Source of the DNA: Terrimonas sp. | Lineage (GTDB): Bacteria; Bacteroidota; Bacteroidia; Chitinophagales; Chitinophagaceae | Assembly (NCBI GenBank): GCA_016125075.1 | Contig: WGMO01000011.1 | Location: 62,001-126,000 of the forward strand | Direction of reading: 5' to 3' | DNA length: 64,000 bases | Shown here: positions 56,201 through 64,000 of the stretch, piece after piece | How the letters are laid out: each line of letters starts with the position of its first letter | Numbering within the stretch: the first letter of the stretch is position 1 | The notes under the pieces: generated by a model | The model's database searches: none | What the model saw: only the letters and a program-made list of their open reading frames with translations | Told to the model about the DNA's origin: nothing | Made by a program: the position numbers and the translations under genes

Positions 56201-56620
56201 ATGGCTATCAATAAAAATCATGAGTTTGATGATCTTGAGGGTGTAAAATGTGCCATCGTTGAGAAAAATGTTACCCGGGAAAGGGCTGGCTTTCTTAAAC
56301 AGCTGCTTGAAGGGAACCACTATACGGTCATCATTGTTCCCTCCCCTCCGCCCAAGACGGCTGCCGCACCCAAACCTGCTGCGGGTGAAGACCTGCCATC
56401 GGCAACCCAACCCGAAACCCCGGAAACTTTTACCGTTGGTGTAACCGATGTTTCCTTTAATGCCACCAATGCTATCTTTGGCAGGTTATTGAAAACAGGG
56501 AACGGGCATATCGTGACACTGGCCTACTGGCAGCAAAAAGAAACGGTGAGCCATGATGAAATTCCTTATTATGAACAGGCAGAATTATTAATTGAGGATG
56601 GAAATAAAAGATTTATTTGA
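56201..56620 (+). CDS. Small hypothetical protein at the end of the nuo operon
   Basis: A 139-residue soluble protein from ATG 56201, eight bases after nuoN. The N-terminal part (AINKNHEFDDLEGVKCAIVEKNVTRERAGFLKQLLEGNHYTVIIV) is followed by a Pro/Ala-rich linker (about 51-77: PSPPPKTAAAPKPAAGEDLPS) and a C-terminal strand-rich part (TFTVGVTDVSFNATNAIFGRLLKTGNGHIVTLAYW). A longer frame starting at 55976 runs inside nuoN and is rejected. No signal or TM segment. I recognise no domain. Its position suggests a shared transcript with nuo, not a shared role. It overlaps the following gene by 23 bases. Confidence 0.75.
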   Translation: MAINKNHEFDDLEGVKCAIVEKNVTRERAGFLKQLLEGNHYTVIIVPSPPPKTAAAPKPAAGEDLPSATQPETPETFTVGVTDVSFNATNAIFGRLLKTGNGHIVTLAYWQQKETVSHDEIPYYEQAELLIEDGNKRFI

Positions 56621-57044
56621 TCCCCAGGTGAGGCAGGAAATGCTTGATCGTATCAACCGGCTCACGCCACAAACAAAAAGATTGTGGGGAAAGATGGATG
56701 TGGCACAAATGCTGGCCCATGTACAACGACCGATCAATTTTGCTTATGGACACCACAGCATCAAAGGAAGCCCCCTCCTGAAAATCATCGGGCCCCTGTT
56801 CAAAACAGTGTTGTACAATGAAAAACCTTATAAACAGGGCCTTCCGACCGACCCCACCTATATCGTTAAAGAGGAAAAAAATTTCGAGACGGAAAAACAG
56901 CAATTGCTGGATTTACTGCATCATTTCTCCCCGGAAAACATCGGGGATAAGAAACATCCCGTCTTCGGAAAAATGACCCGTGAACAATGGAGCAGGGCAA
57001 CCTGGAAACACCTTGATCATCACCTGAAACAGTTTGGCGTTTAA
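56598..57044 (+). CDS. DUF1569 (DinB-like) protein
   Basis: A 148-residue protein of the DUF1569 group, related to DinB-type metal-binding four-helix bundles. Visible: TPQTKRLWGKMDVAQMLAHVQRPI (helix 1-2 with a metal-binding His), KHPVFGKMTREQWSRATWKHLDHHLKQF at the end with the two further histidines. Function is unknown; some DinB proteins are thiol-dependent transferases or hydrolases. The ATG at 56598 is chosen over TTG 56592. It overlaps the preceding gene by 23 bases, so translation may be coupled, and it converges on the PLP enzyme gene. Confidence 0.85.
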   Translation: MEIKDLFDPQVRQEMLDRINRLTPQTKRLWGKMDVAQMLAHVQRPINFAYGHHSIKGSPLLKIIGPLFKTVLYNEKPYKQGLPTDPTYIVKEEKNFETEKQQLLDLLHHFSPENIGDKKHPVFGKMTREQWSRATWKHLDHHLKQFGV

Positions 57045-57056
57045 GGCATCTCCGCC

Positions 57057-58331
57057 TCAGGCCCATTCCGTTTCATTGATGTGAACTTTCTCCAATGCCT
57101 GTTCAATATCCCAGAGAATATCTTTATAATTTTCGATCCCCACACTTAGCCTCACCATTTTTTCTGTCACCCCCAGTGCATTCTTTTCGGTTGCCGGTAC
57201 ATCTGCATGTGTCATGGAGAAGGGATGTTCGGCAAGGCTTTCTGTACCGCCCAGGCTTACCGCCAGTTTAATATGTTTCAGGTTGTTGAGAAACGTGAAT
57301 GCTTCCTTTTCCCCGCCCTGGATATCAAAACTCACCATAGCCCCGAAGCTTTTGTACTGATCTTCCAGAATATGAACCTGTTCAGGATTATTTTCCGCAG
57401 TAAAACCGAGGTAATACACCTTCTCCACTTTGGGATGTGCTTTTAAGAACCGGGCCACATGATTCGCATTGCGGGCCGCCTCTTCCATCCTGATCTTTAG
57501 GGTTTCAAGGCTACGCATCAATAACCAGCTGGAATGGGGGTCGATGATGGTACCCAGCAGGGTCCTGGTCTTTTTAATTTTTGTAATGACTGGTTTTGAT
57601 CCCACCGCTGCCCCGGCTATTACATCACTATGCCCCCCGATATACTTGGTGGCTGAGTATAAAACAATATCCGCACCCTGCTGCAAGGGATGTTGCCATA
57701 AGGGCCCCATATAGGTATTGTCAACGGCCAGGAGTACTTTCTTTTCTTTCCCGGAATAGGCATGCGCAATGGCGGCACACATTTCGATATCGATAAGGTC
57801 GTTGGTAGGGTTGGCTGGGGTTTCCACATAGATCATTTTCAACCTGCCGGCATGGCCGCTATTTTCCAGCATGGCTTCAATTTCAGCTTTACCATCCTTT
57901 GCACTGAATCCAATCACTTCCACGCCAAAATGCGTGAGTACATGATGCACCAGTTTATGGGTGCCCCCGTACAAAGGGTTACTGTACAACAGTACATCAC
58001 CCGGGCTCAGGAAGGTGAAGAGGGAAGTAGCGATCGCGCTCATCCCGCTGGAGAAGGCTGCGGCCGATTCACCGCCATCCCATAACTTCAGTCTTTCCTC
58101 CAGGATTTCCATATCCGGGTTATTGATACGGCTGTAAATCAATCCGGGATGCTCACCTTCATGACCTGGCTTACCATGCGCCATTTCAAAAAAAGCCTTC
58201 CCCTCTTCTGCAGAACGAAAAACAAAAGTTGAAGTCTGGAAAACAGGACATTTGACCGCACCCTCACTGAGTTCGGGTTGATAGCCATATCCCATCATTG
58301 CTGTTTCGGGAGAAAAATCTGTGTGTTTCAT
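57057..58331 (-). CDS. PLP-dependent Cys/Met metabolism enzyme (cystathionine gamma-synthase / methionine gamma-lyase family)
   Basis: A cytosolic PLP enzyme of the Cys/Met metabolism family, 424 residues from ATG 58331 (MKHTDFSPETAMMGYGYQP). Family blocks: PVFQTSTFVF near 35, YSRINNPDMEILEERL, SGMSAIATSLFTFLSPGDVLLYSNPLYGGTH, VDNTYMGPLWQHPLQQGAD and the PLP lysine in LYSATKYIGGHSD (about 226). It is somewhat longer than the usual 380-400 residues, with an insert at GHEGEHPGLIYS. Whether it synthesises cystathionine or degrades methionine/homocysteine cannot be told from the sequence. The longer frame from 58391 adds no conserved residues. A 12-base palindrome lies upstream at 58379-58390. 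Confidence 0.9.
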   Translation of the reverse strand: MKHTDFSPETAMMGYGYQPELSEGAVKCPVFQTSTFVFRSAEEGKAFFEMAHGKPGHEGEHPGLIYSRINNPDMEILEERLKLWDGGESAAAFSSGMSAIATSLFTFLSPGDVLLYSNPLYGGTHKLVHHVLTHFGVEVIGFSAKDGKAEIEAMLENSGHAGRLKMIYVETPANPTNDLIDIEMCAAIAHAYSGKEKKVLLAVDNTYMGPLWQHPLQQGADIVLYSATKYIGGHSDVIAGAAVGSKPVITKIKKTRTLLGTIIDPHSSWLLMRSLETLKIRMEEAARNANHVARFLKAHPKVEKVYYLGFTAENNPEQVHILEDQYKSFGAMVSFDIQGGEKEAFTFLNNLKHIKLAVSLGGTESLAEHPFSMTHADVPATEKNALGVTEKMVRLSVGIENYKDILWDIEQALEKVHINETEWA

Positions 58332-58378
58332 ATGCCAGTTTGAACCATAAAGGTTATAAAATACCGGCGGATCAGCTA

Positions 58379-58390
58379 TGACATATGTCA
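58379..58390. promoter_or_regulatory. 12-base palindrome upstream of the PLP enzyme gene
   Basis: tgacatatgtca is its own reverse complement and lies 48-60 bases before the ATG at 58331. It has the size of a small operator, but no regulator is nearby. It might also be chance in an AT-rich gap. A weak leftward terminator (58424-58448, five-base stem plus T tract) lies just to its right, behind the DHOD-like gene. Confidence 0.25.
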
Positions 58391-58465
58391 CATAAAAAAG
58401 TTACGGCAGTTAGGTTAAAAAGAGCAGGCATAGATGTACCCCCCCTGCCGGTATACCTTTTCATT

Positions 58466-59455
58466 TTATTTTACACGCTCCAGGATCCTGATATAATTCG
58501 CCCTTTCATAGGCGGTAGGATCTGCAATATGCTGCTGGCTCATGTTGCCCCTGAAGGATTCAATATTGTCAAATCCCATCCGGGCCATCCAATCCCTCAG
58601 CTCTTTATTCATCGTTTGTAAATAGGGGATCCCGTTCTTATATAAGGAAGACGCGGTCATCACAACATCGGCACCGGCTAAAATGTATTTAATGACCTCT
58701 GTAGCCGTTTGCACCCCCGTGGTCGCAGCCAGGGAGAGATTGACCTTACCATATAATAAAGCTATCCATAACAAAGGCAATCTTATTTCATTAGACTCAC
58801 TATAATGCATATCCGTTTTTACAACCAGATCATTGATGTCGAAATCGGGTTGGTAAAAACGGTTGAAGAGCACCAGGGCGTCTGCACCCGCATTCTTCAT
58901 CCGGAGTGCCATATTCCCCATGGAGCTGAAATAAGGATTCAGTTTAACCGCTACGGGAATGCTGACTGATTTCTTGACCGATTCAATGATACCCAGGTAC
59001 CGGAGTTCCACATCTGCGGAGGAAAGGGAAATATCGGCAGGGATAAAGAAAATATTCACTTCAATGGCATCCGCACCGGCCTGTTCCATCATGACAGCAT
59101 AATCCACCCATCCTTCATTGGTGATGCCGTTCAGGCTGGCGATCACCGGCATATCTACCCGGTCTTTGGCTTTCCTGATATTATCCAGGTAATCATCAAT
59201 GCCGACATTAAAATCTTCCAGGTCGGGGAAATAATCAAGGGCTTCGGCAAACGTATAGGTGGTTTCGGAAAAGACACCTTTATACCGGGCTTCTTCCTTC
59301 CGGATCTGTTCTTCAAACAGCGAGAATAGGACAACGGCACCTGCCCCATTATCCTCCATCATAACAATATGGTCTGTCTGTTCTGATAACGTACAGGCCG
59401 ATACCACCACCGGCGAATCCAGTGAAAGGCCCATGTAGTTTGTATTTGTCTTCAT
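58466..59455 (-). CDS. Dihydroorotate dehydrogenase-like flavoprotein
   Basis: A TIM-barrel FMN protein, 329 residues, related to class 1 dihydroorotate dehydrogenases and often called DHOD-like in Bacteroidota. The N terminus LDSPVVVSACTLSEQ contacts the FMN; EVNIFFIPAD takes the place of the usual NxSxPN, and IPVAVKLNPYFSSMGNMALRM, ALVLFNRFYQPDFD and LAATTGVQTATEVIKYILAGADVVMTASSL are the later blocks. Whether it oxidises dihydroorotate is doubtful: it is the last gene of an operon with pyruvate:ferredoxin oxidoreductase and a GltD-like protein, which points to another substrate, with electrons moving to or from ferredoxin. It follows the PFOR gene by ten bases. Confidence 0.85.
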   Translation of the reverse strand: MKTNTNYMGLSLDSPVVVSACTLSEQTDHIVMMEDNGAGAVVLFSLFEEQIRKEEARYKGVFSETTYTFAEALDYFPDLEDFNVGIDDYLDNIRKAKDRVDMPVIASLNGITNEGWVDYAVMMEQAGADAIEVNIFFIPADISLSSADVELRYLGIIESVKKSVSIPVAVKLNPYFSSMGNMALRMKNAGADALVLFNRFYQPDFDINDLVVKTDMHYSESNEIRLPLLWIALLYGKVNLSLAATTGVQTATEVIKYILAGADVVMTASSLYKNGIPYLQTMNKELRDWMARMGFDNIESFRGNMSQQHIADPTAYERANYIRILERVK

Positions 59456-59465
59456 GATATTTTTT

Positions 59466-62400
59466 TTAAGCTACCGGAACAAAATCGCTGGCTTTCTTCG
59501 TGGCCAGTTCCTCGTATGTTTTCCATTTTAAGTTGACCAATTCCTGTGCATGCTTCATTAATTCTTCCGCAGCGTTGGGGTTGGTCATGGTCAGAACCTT
59601 ATACCTTAATTCATTATACGCATAATCCTTCAATGCCAGGGTGGGCCTGGGTGAATCGAGTACAAATGGGTTCTTATTCTTCTTTCTCAGCACCGGGTTA
59701 TACCGGAGTAAGGGCCAATGCCCGCTGGCCACCGCTTTGTGCTGCTGGTCCAGGCCATTTTTTAAATCATACCCATGGGCGATACAATGGCTATAGGCCA
59801 GGATCAACGCGGGCCCCTCATAGGCTTCTGCTTCCCGCATCGCCAGCAGTGTTTGCTGTGGATTGGCGCCAAAGGCTACCCGGGCCACATAAACATTTCC
59901 ATAAGATATGGCCTGCATAGCAAGGTCTTTTTTACCCCCTGCTTTTCCGCCTGCAGCGAACTTGGCGGTCGCAGCCGTTGGTGTTGCCTTGGATGACTGC
60001 CCTCCTGTATTGGAATACACTTCCGTATCCAGCACCAGGACTTTGATATTTCTTCCGCTGGCCAGGGCATGATCGAGACCGCCATACCCGATATCATATG
60101 CCCAGCCATCACCGCCAACCAGCCATACACTTCTGCGCACCAGCTGGTCTGCAACAGACAAAAGATGCGCGGCATCTGATGAGGACATATCTTTTAACCG
60201 TTTTTTGAGCTGTTCTACCCTTTGTTGCTGTTCTGCAATTTCAGATTCATGAACCTGGCTGGCATCCAGGATCTCCTTCACAAAACTTTCCCCCAATTCT
60301 CCGGATAACCCGGATAATAACTGCCTTGCCACCTGCAACTGTTTGTCGGCAGTGATCCGCATACCCAAACCAAATTCGGCGTTATCCTCAAACAATGAAT
60401 TTGACCAGGCGGGGCCACGCCCTTTTTCATTCACCGACCAGGGGGTTGTAGGAAGGTTCCCGCCGTAAATGGAAGAGCAACCGGTAGCATTGGCAACCAG
60501 CAAACGGTCGCCAAACAATTGTGACAATAACTTCAGGTAAGGCGTTTCGCCGCACCCGGCACAGGCCCCCGAAAACTCAAAGAGGGGCTCAAGGAACTGC
60601 GCTCCATGCACCGTTGAAAAATCAATCTTTGACCGGTCATTCCAGGGAATGTTTTCAAAGTATTCGATATTCTTTTTCTCCTGTTGCAAAACGGGTTCCT
60701 TCTCCGACAAATTGATTGCCTTACGGGTACGGTTAGCCGGATCAGTGGCCGGGCAAACCTCCACACATAAGTTACAACCGGTGCAATCTTCAAGATACAC
60801 CTGTAAAGAATATTGTGTTTCCGGAAAACCCCGGGCATTGATGGGTGCGGATTTAAATTCTGCCGGTGCCTTTTTCAGATGATCCTTATGATAAAACTTG
60901 GCCCTGATAACGCTGTGCGGGCATACATAGGCACAGTTCCCGCATTGAATACAAATATCGGGTTCCCAAACCGGAACCAGGTCCGATACATTTCTTTTTT
61001 CCCATTGGGTGGTGCCGCTGGGGAAAGTGCCATCCACCGGCATCTTACTGACCGGTAAATCATCTCCATGACCAGCCATCATCCTGGCCGTCACTTCCTG
61101 TACAAAACCGGGGGCCTTTGCAGAAACCGTTTGCAGATCAAAATCGGCCGCCGAAACCTGATCCGGGTATTGCACCTCGAATAAATTGGCCAAAGTCGCA
61201 TCCACCGCTTTAAAATTCTGTTCAATTACTTTTTGTCCTTTTTTAAAATAGGTCTTTTCAATCGCTTTCTTGATCTGTTGGATCGCATCTTCCCGGGGCA
61301 AAACACCGGAAAGGGCAAAATAGCAGGTTTGCATGATCGTGTTGATGCGTCCGCTCATACCCGTATCCCTGGCCACCGTGGTGGCATCAATTACATAAAA
61401 TTTGAGTTTTTTGGCAATGATATCTTTCTGCACCTGGCCTGTCAGTTTATCCCACACTTCCTCTTTATTATAAGGACTGTTCAACAGAAAGGTGGCTCCT
61501 TCATTGGCAAAAGCAAGCATCTCCACTTTTTCAGTAAAATTGAACTGGTGACAGGCGATGAAGTCGGCCCGGGTGATCAGGTAAGGTGCCCGGATCGGTT
61601 CCGGACCGAAACGCAAATGAGAGACCGTCCTGGCCCCTGATTTCTTTGAATCATACACAAAATATCCCTGTGCATAGAGGTCGGTATTTTCTCCAATGAT
61701 CTTGATCGTGTTCTTATTAGCACCCACGGTTCCGTCGGCTCCCAGACCAAAGAAAAGGCCCTGGCGCCAGCCCGACTCATCCAATGAATAATCAGGGTCG
61801 TAGTCCAGACTTGAAAAAGTGATATCGTCCTGGATGCCGATCGTAAAACTATTTTTGGGATGTGGTTTTTTCAACTCATCAAATACTGCTTTCACCATGG
61901 CGGGTGTAAATTCTTTGGATGACAAACCATAACGTCCTCCGGTAATATTGGGTAATGATTTGATTTTACCCTGTTGCAGGGCTTCGACCATTGTCGCCAA
62001 TACATCCTGGTACATCGGCTCACCGGCTGCACCCGATTCCTTGGTCCTGTCCAGTACGGCAATGGATCTTACCGATTGCGGAATAGCATTTACCAGGTAT
62101 TCAAGGGAAAAAGGACGGTATAAACGAACCTGTATAACCCCTGTCTTTTCACCTGTTTTATTCAGGGCCTTCACCGTTTCAGCAACAGTTTCCCCCCCCG
62201 ATCCCATGATAATGATGAGTTGTTCAGCATCGGCAACGCCGCTGTACTGGAATAATTCGTAATGGCGTCCGGTCAGTTTTTCAAAGTCTTTCATCACAGT
62301 ATTGACAATGTCCGGCATTTTGTTGTAATAGGTATTGACCGTTTCCCGGCCCTGGAAATACACATCGGGGTTTTGGGCTGTTCCCCTGATAAAGGGATGT

Positions 62401-63044
62401 TCGGGGTTTAGTCCCCGCTGGCGGTGGGCCAACACCAAATCATCCGGCATCATGGAACGGATCTGTTCATCACTCAGCATTTCCAGCTTATTCACTTCAT
62501 GGGAAGTACGGAACCCATCGAAGAAATGGACGATCGGGATCCTGGATTGTAAAGTAGCGACCTGTGCGATTAAAGCAAAATCATGTGCCTCCTGCACACT
62601 GGCTGCCCCCAGCAGGGCAAATCCTGTAGTCCTGGCTGCCATAACGTCCTGGTGATCACCAAATATGGAAAGCCCCTGTGCCGCCAGTGAACGGGCTGCA
62701 ACATGAAAAACAGCTGGTGTGAGTTCGCCTGCAATTTTGTACATGTTGGGCAACATCAGCATCAGGCCCTGCGAGGCCGTGAATGTAGTAGTGAGCGAAC
62801 CCGTTTGCAATGCGCCATGCACGGCACCGGCTGCTCCCCCTTCACTTTGCATCTCCATGACATCGGGGATATTGTTCCAGATATTTTTTATCCCCTTTGA
62901 AGCCCATTCATCGGCCAGTTCTGCCATGGTGGAAGATGGAGTGATCGGATAAATGGCACAAACCTCATTGACCCGGTAGGCTACATAGGCGGCGGCTTCA
63001 TTCCCGTCGATCGTAGAAATTATTTTTTTATGCTTTGACATCAT
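59466..63044 (-). CDS. nifJ: Pyruvate:ferredoxin (flavodoxin) oxidoreductase
   Basis: PFOR oxidises pyruvate and CoA to acetyl-CoA and CO2, reducing ferredoxin or flavodoxin, in the cytosol. The 1192 residues form the complete single-chain enzyme. In order: the TPP-binding pyrimidine domain (GNEAAAYVAYRVNEVCAIYPITPSS), the swivel and gamma domains, two 4Fe-4S motifs (CIQCGNCAYVCPHSVIRAK near 690 and CTGCNLCVEVCPATDP near 755), a third cluster cysteine region CAGCGETPY near 830, and the TPP/Mg motif GGDGWAYDIGYGG near 980 with NTGGQ. The start is ATG 63044 or 63041. Its upstream neighbour, a GltD-like gene, overlaps it by 17 bases, and a DHOD-like gene follows, so the three form an operon. Confidence 0.96.
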   Translation of the reverse strand: MMSKHKKIISTIDGNEAAAYVAYRVNEVCAIYPITPSSTMAELADEWASKGIKNIWNNIPDVMEMQSEGGAAGAVHGALQTGSLTTTFTASQGLMLMLPNMYKIAGELTPAVFHVAARSLAAQGLSIFGDHQDVMAARTTGFALLGAASVQEAHDFALIAQVATLQSRIPIVHFFDGFRTSHEVNKLEMLSDEQIRSMMPDDLVLAHRQRGLNPEHPFIRGTAQNPDVYFQGRETVNTYYNKMPDIVNTVMKDFEKLTGRHYELFQYSGVADAEQLIIIMGSGGETVAETVKALNKTGEKTGVIQVRLYRPFSLEYLVNAIPQSVRSIAVLDRTKESGAAGEPMYQDVLATMVEALQQGKIKSLPNITGGRYGLSSKEFTPAMVKAVFDELKKPHPKNSFTIGIQDDITFSSLDYDPDYSLDESGWRQGLFFGLGADGTVGANKNTIKIIGENTDLYAQGYFVYDSKKSGARTVSHLRFGPEPIRAPYLITRADFIACHQFNFTEKVEMLAFANEGATFLLNSPYNKEEVWDKLTGQVQKDIIAKKLKFYVIDATTVARDTGMSGRINTIMQTCYFALSGVLPREDAIQQIKKAIEKTYFKKGQKVIEQNFKAVDATLANLFEVQYPDQVSAADFDLQTVSAKAPGFVQEVTARMMAGHGDDLPVSKMPVDGTFPSGTTQWEKRNVSDLVPVWEPDICIQCGNCAYVCPHSVIRAKFYHKDHLKKAPAEFKSAPINARGFPETQYSLQVYLEDCTGCNLCVEVCPATDPANRTRKAINLSEKEPVLQQEKKNIEYFENIPWNDRSKIDFSTVHGAQFLEPLFEFSGACAGCGETPYLKLLSQLFGDRLLVANATGCSSIYGGNLPTTPWSVNEKGRGPAWSNSLFEDNAEFGLGMRITADKQLQVARQLLSGLSGELGESFVKEILDASQVHESEIAEQQQRVEQLKKRLKDMSSSDAAHLLSVADQLVRRSVWLVGGDGWAYDIGYGGLDHALASGRNIKVLVLDTEVYSNTGGQSSKATPTAATAKFAAGGKAGGKKDLAMQAISYGNVYVARVAFGANPQQTLLAMREAEAYEGPALILAYSHCIAHGYDLKNGLDQQHKAVASGHWPLLRYNPVLRKKNKNPFVLDSPRPTLALKDYAYNELRYKVLTMTNPNAAEELMKHAQELVNLKWKTYEELATKKASDFVPVA

Positions 63045-64000
63045 TTGTAAGATTAGCAGGTTCAGGAATCATTTCAATGGCATGACAGGGGCACTGTTCA
63101 TAACAAACAGCACAGCCGGTACAGGCATTATAATTGAACTTATAACGGTTACCCTTACCCAGTTTAATGATGGCATCTTCCGGGCAGGCCCCGAAACAGC
63201 CATCACATTCAAAACAGTTACCACAGCTCAGGCAGCGCTGTGCTTCAAAACTGGCTTCCTCAGCGGAGAGACCCTGCACCACTTCGTCAAAGCTCTTGAC
63301 TGCCACAGCCGGAGCCAGCTTATCCTGTTCTTGCTGGGGCGCTTCCGTTTTATACCACATGTGCAGTTTCCGGTAACCGGCTGTGGGATGCTTATCCGGT
63401 TTCTGGTAGGGTTCCTGCATCAGGTAACCATTGATATACCGGGCGGCTTTTTTACCCTGCCCGATCGCAATGGTGGAGCTCCTGTTTTCGCCCGGCAGCA
63501 TATCTCCACCTGCAAAAATCCCTTCCTGTCCTGTCATCCGTTGGGCATCGACAGCTACGGTACCATCCTCGTTGATCCGGATCCCAGAAACGGAACGCAA
63601 AAAACCGGAATCGGCTTCCTGCCGGTTTGCCAGAATCAGCACGTCGGCATTTACTGTTTCAAACTCCCCGGTACCGGTGGCTTTCCCCTTTTCAACACGC
63701 ATCTTTTCGAGCGTAACCTGGTTTTTTTCAATCTTCACAATATTCCTCAGCAGTTCAACTGTTACGCCTTCTGCCAGCGCATCCTCAGTTTCATAATCGT
63801 AGGCTGGCATCATTTTTTTATCACCCGGAAAATAGACGACGGCCTCGGAGCCAAACCTTTTTATGATCCGTGACAGGTAAAGGGCCAGCTTTCCCCCACC
63901 AAAAACAAGTACTTTTTTCCGCACATAAGGCGAGGAATTCAGGTTCGCTTCCTTAAAAAAGGTAAATGCATCAGTAATGGGTACGGAGTGATCATGTTCA
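63028..64000 (-). CDS. GltD-like NAD(P)-binding oxidoreductase with 4Fe-4S domain, 5' end cut by the window
   Basis: The C-terminal part of a flavin- and NAD(P)-binding protein of the glutamate-synthase small-subunit type. The open frame continues to the window edge: residues before the GTG at 63924 read EANLNSSPY, so the true start lies beyond 64000 and the GTG is internal. A nucleotide-binding fold begins with KKVLVFGGGKLALYLSRII. The second half has IFAGGDMLPGENRSSTIAIGQGKKAARYI, typical of the GltD family. The C terminus holds a ferredoxin-like domain: CLSCGNCFECDGCFGACPEDAI and CTGCAVCYEQCPCHAIEM. It likely moves electrons between NAD(P)H and ferredoxin for the adjacent PFOR. It overlaps nifJ by 17 bases. 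Confidence 0.88.
   Translation of the reverse strand, partial: EHDHSVPITDAFTFFKEANLNSSPYVRKKVLVFGGGKLALYLSRIIKRFGSEAVVYFPGDKKMMPAYDYETEDALAEGVTVELLRNIVKIEKNQVTLEKMRVEKGKATGTGEFETVNADVLILANRQEADSGFLRSVSGIRINEDGTVAVDAQRMTGQEGIFAGGDMLPGENRSSTIAIGQGKKAARYINGYLMQEPYQKPDKHPTAGYRKLHMWYKTEAPQQEQDKLAPAVAVKSFDEVVQGLSAEEASFEAQRCLSCGNCFECDGCFGACPEDAIIKLGKGNRYKFNYNACTGCAVCYEQCPCHAIEMIPEPANLTNDVKA

Noticed and set aside
63082-63873. 263-residue open frame on the plus strand
   Set aside because: It lies wholly antisense to the GltD-like gene, whose iron-sulfur motifs are clear, and encodes nothing recognisable.

Overview
The window comes from the chromosome of a Bacteroidota bacterium, most probably of the Chitinophagaceae or a close relative. 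The pointers are a fused LpxC-FabZ protein, PorX (response regulator plus PglZ domain), two secreted subtilases with type IX secretion (T9SS) sorting domains, tandem DUF3078 proteins, a split transketolase, almost no Shine-Dalgarno sequences, and -7 boxes of the TAnnTTTG type. The taxon is inferred from gene content only. I see no prophage, insertion sequence, CRISPR array, rRNA or tRNA.

Layout, left to right. 1-10 kb: dxs, then a leftward block (OsmC-like peroxidase, scpA, two DUF3078 outer-membrane-type proteins, mscL, PPK2 polyphosphate kinase), a DMT transporter, frr and a WecA/MraY-like sugar-phosphate transferase. 10-20.6 kb: an N-terminal transketolase half without its partner, rbfA plus a LolC/E-like permease, divergent from an MsbA-like ABC transporter and an S9 peptidase; an acyl-CoA dehydrogenase behind a TetR-type palindrome; an MBL hydrolase, a small conserved protein and porX. 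20.7-26.4 kb: HD phosphohydrolase and lpxD, an opposing GT39 ArnT-like glycosyltransferase, and lpxC-fabZ, so this is an envelope and lipid A region. 26.4-31.4 kb: two unrecognised exported proteins, an XRE regulator, gyrB and a 67-residue protein. 31.4-44.8 kb: two large T9SS-exported subtilases flanking mfd and a small exported protein.

45.5-63.9 kb is the energy-metabolism half. A ferredoxin-NADP reductase-like flavoprotein precedes an 11-gene nuo operon (A,B,C,D,H,I,J,K,L,M,N) that lacks the NADH-input genes nuoE, nuoF and nuoG. Two small genes follow, then a leftward PLP-dependent gamma-synthase/lyase. At the right edge is a leftward operon made of a GltD-like NAD(P)-binding iron-sulfur oxidoreductase (cut by the window), pyruvate:ferredoxin oxidoreductase and a dihydroorotate-dehydrogenase-like flavoprotein. 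Read together, these suggest electron flow centred on ferredoxin or NADPH: pyruvate oxidation reduces ferredoxin, two flavoproteins may exchange electrons with NAD(P)H, and a complex I without its NADH module may accept electrons from a non-NADH donor. This metabolic reading is inference.

Many genes are separated by strong hairpins, several lying between convergent genes and able to work on both strands. Non-ATG starts are likely for scpA, the MBL gene (GTG), the LolC/E-like gene and nuoD (TTG).
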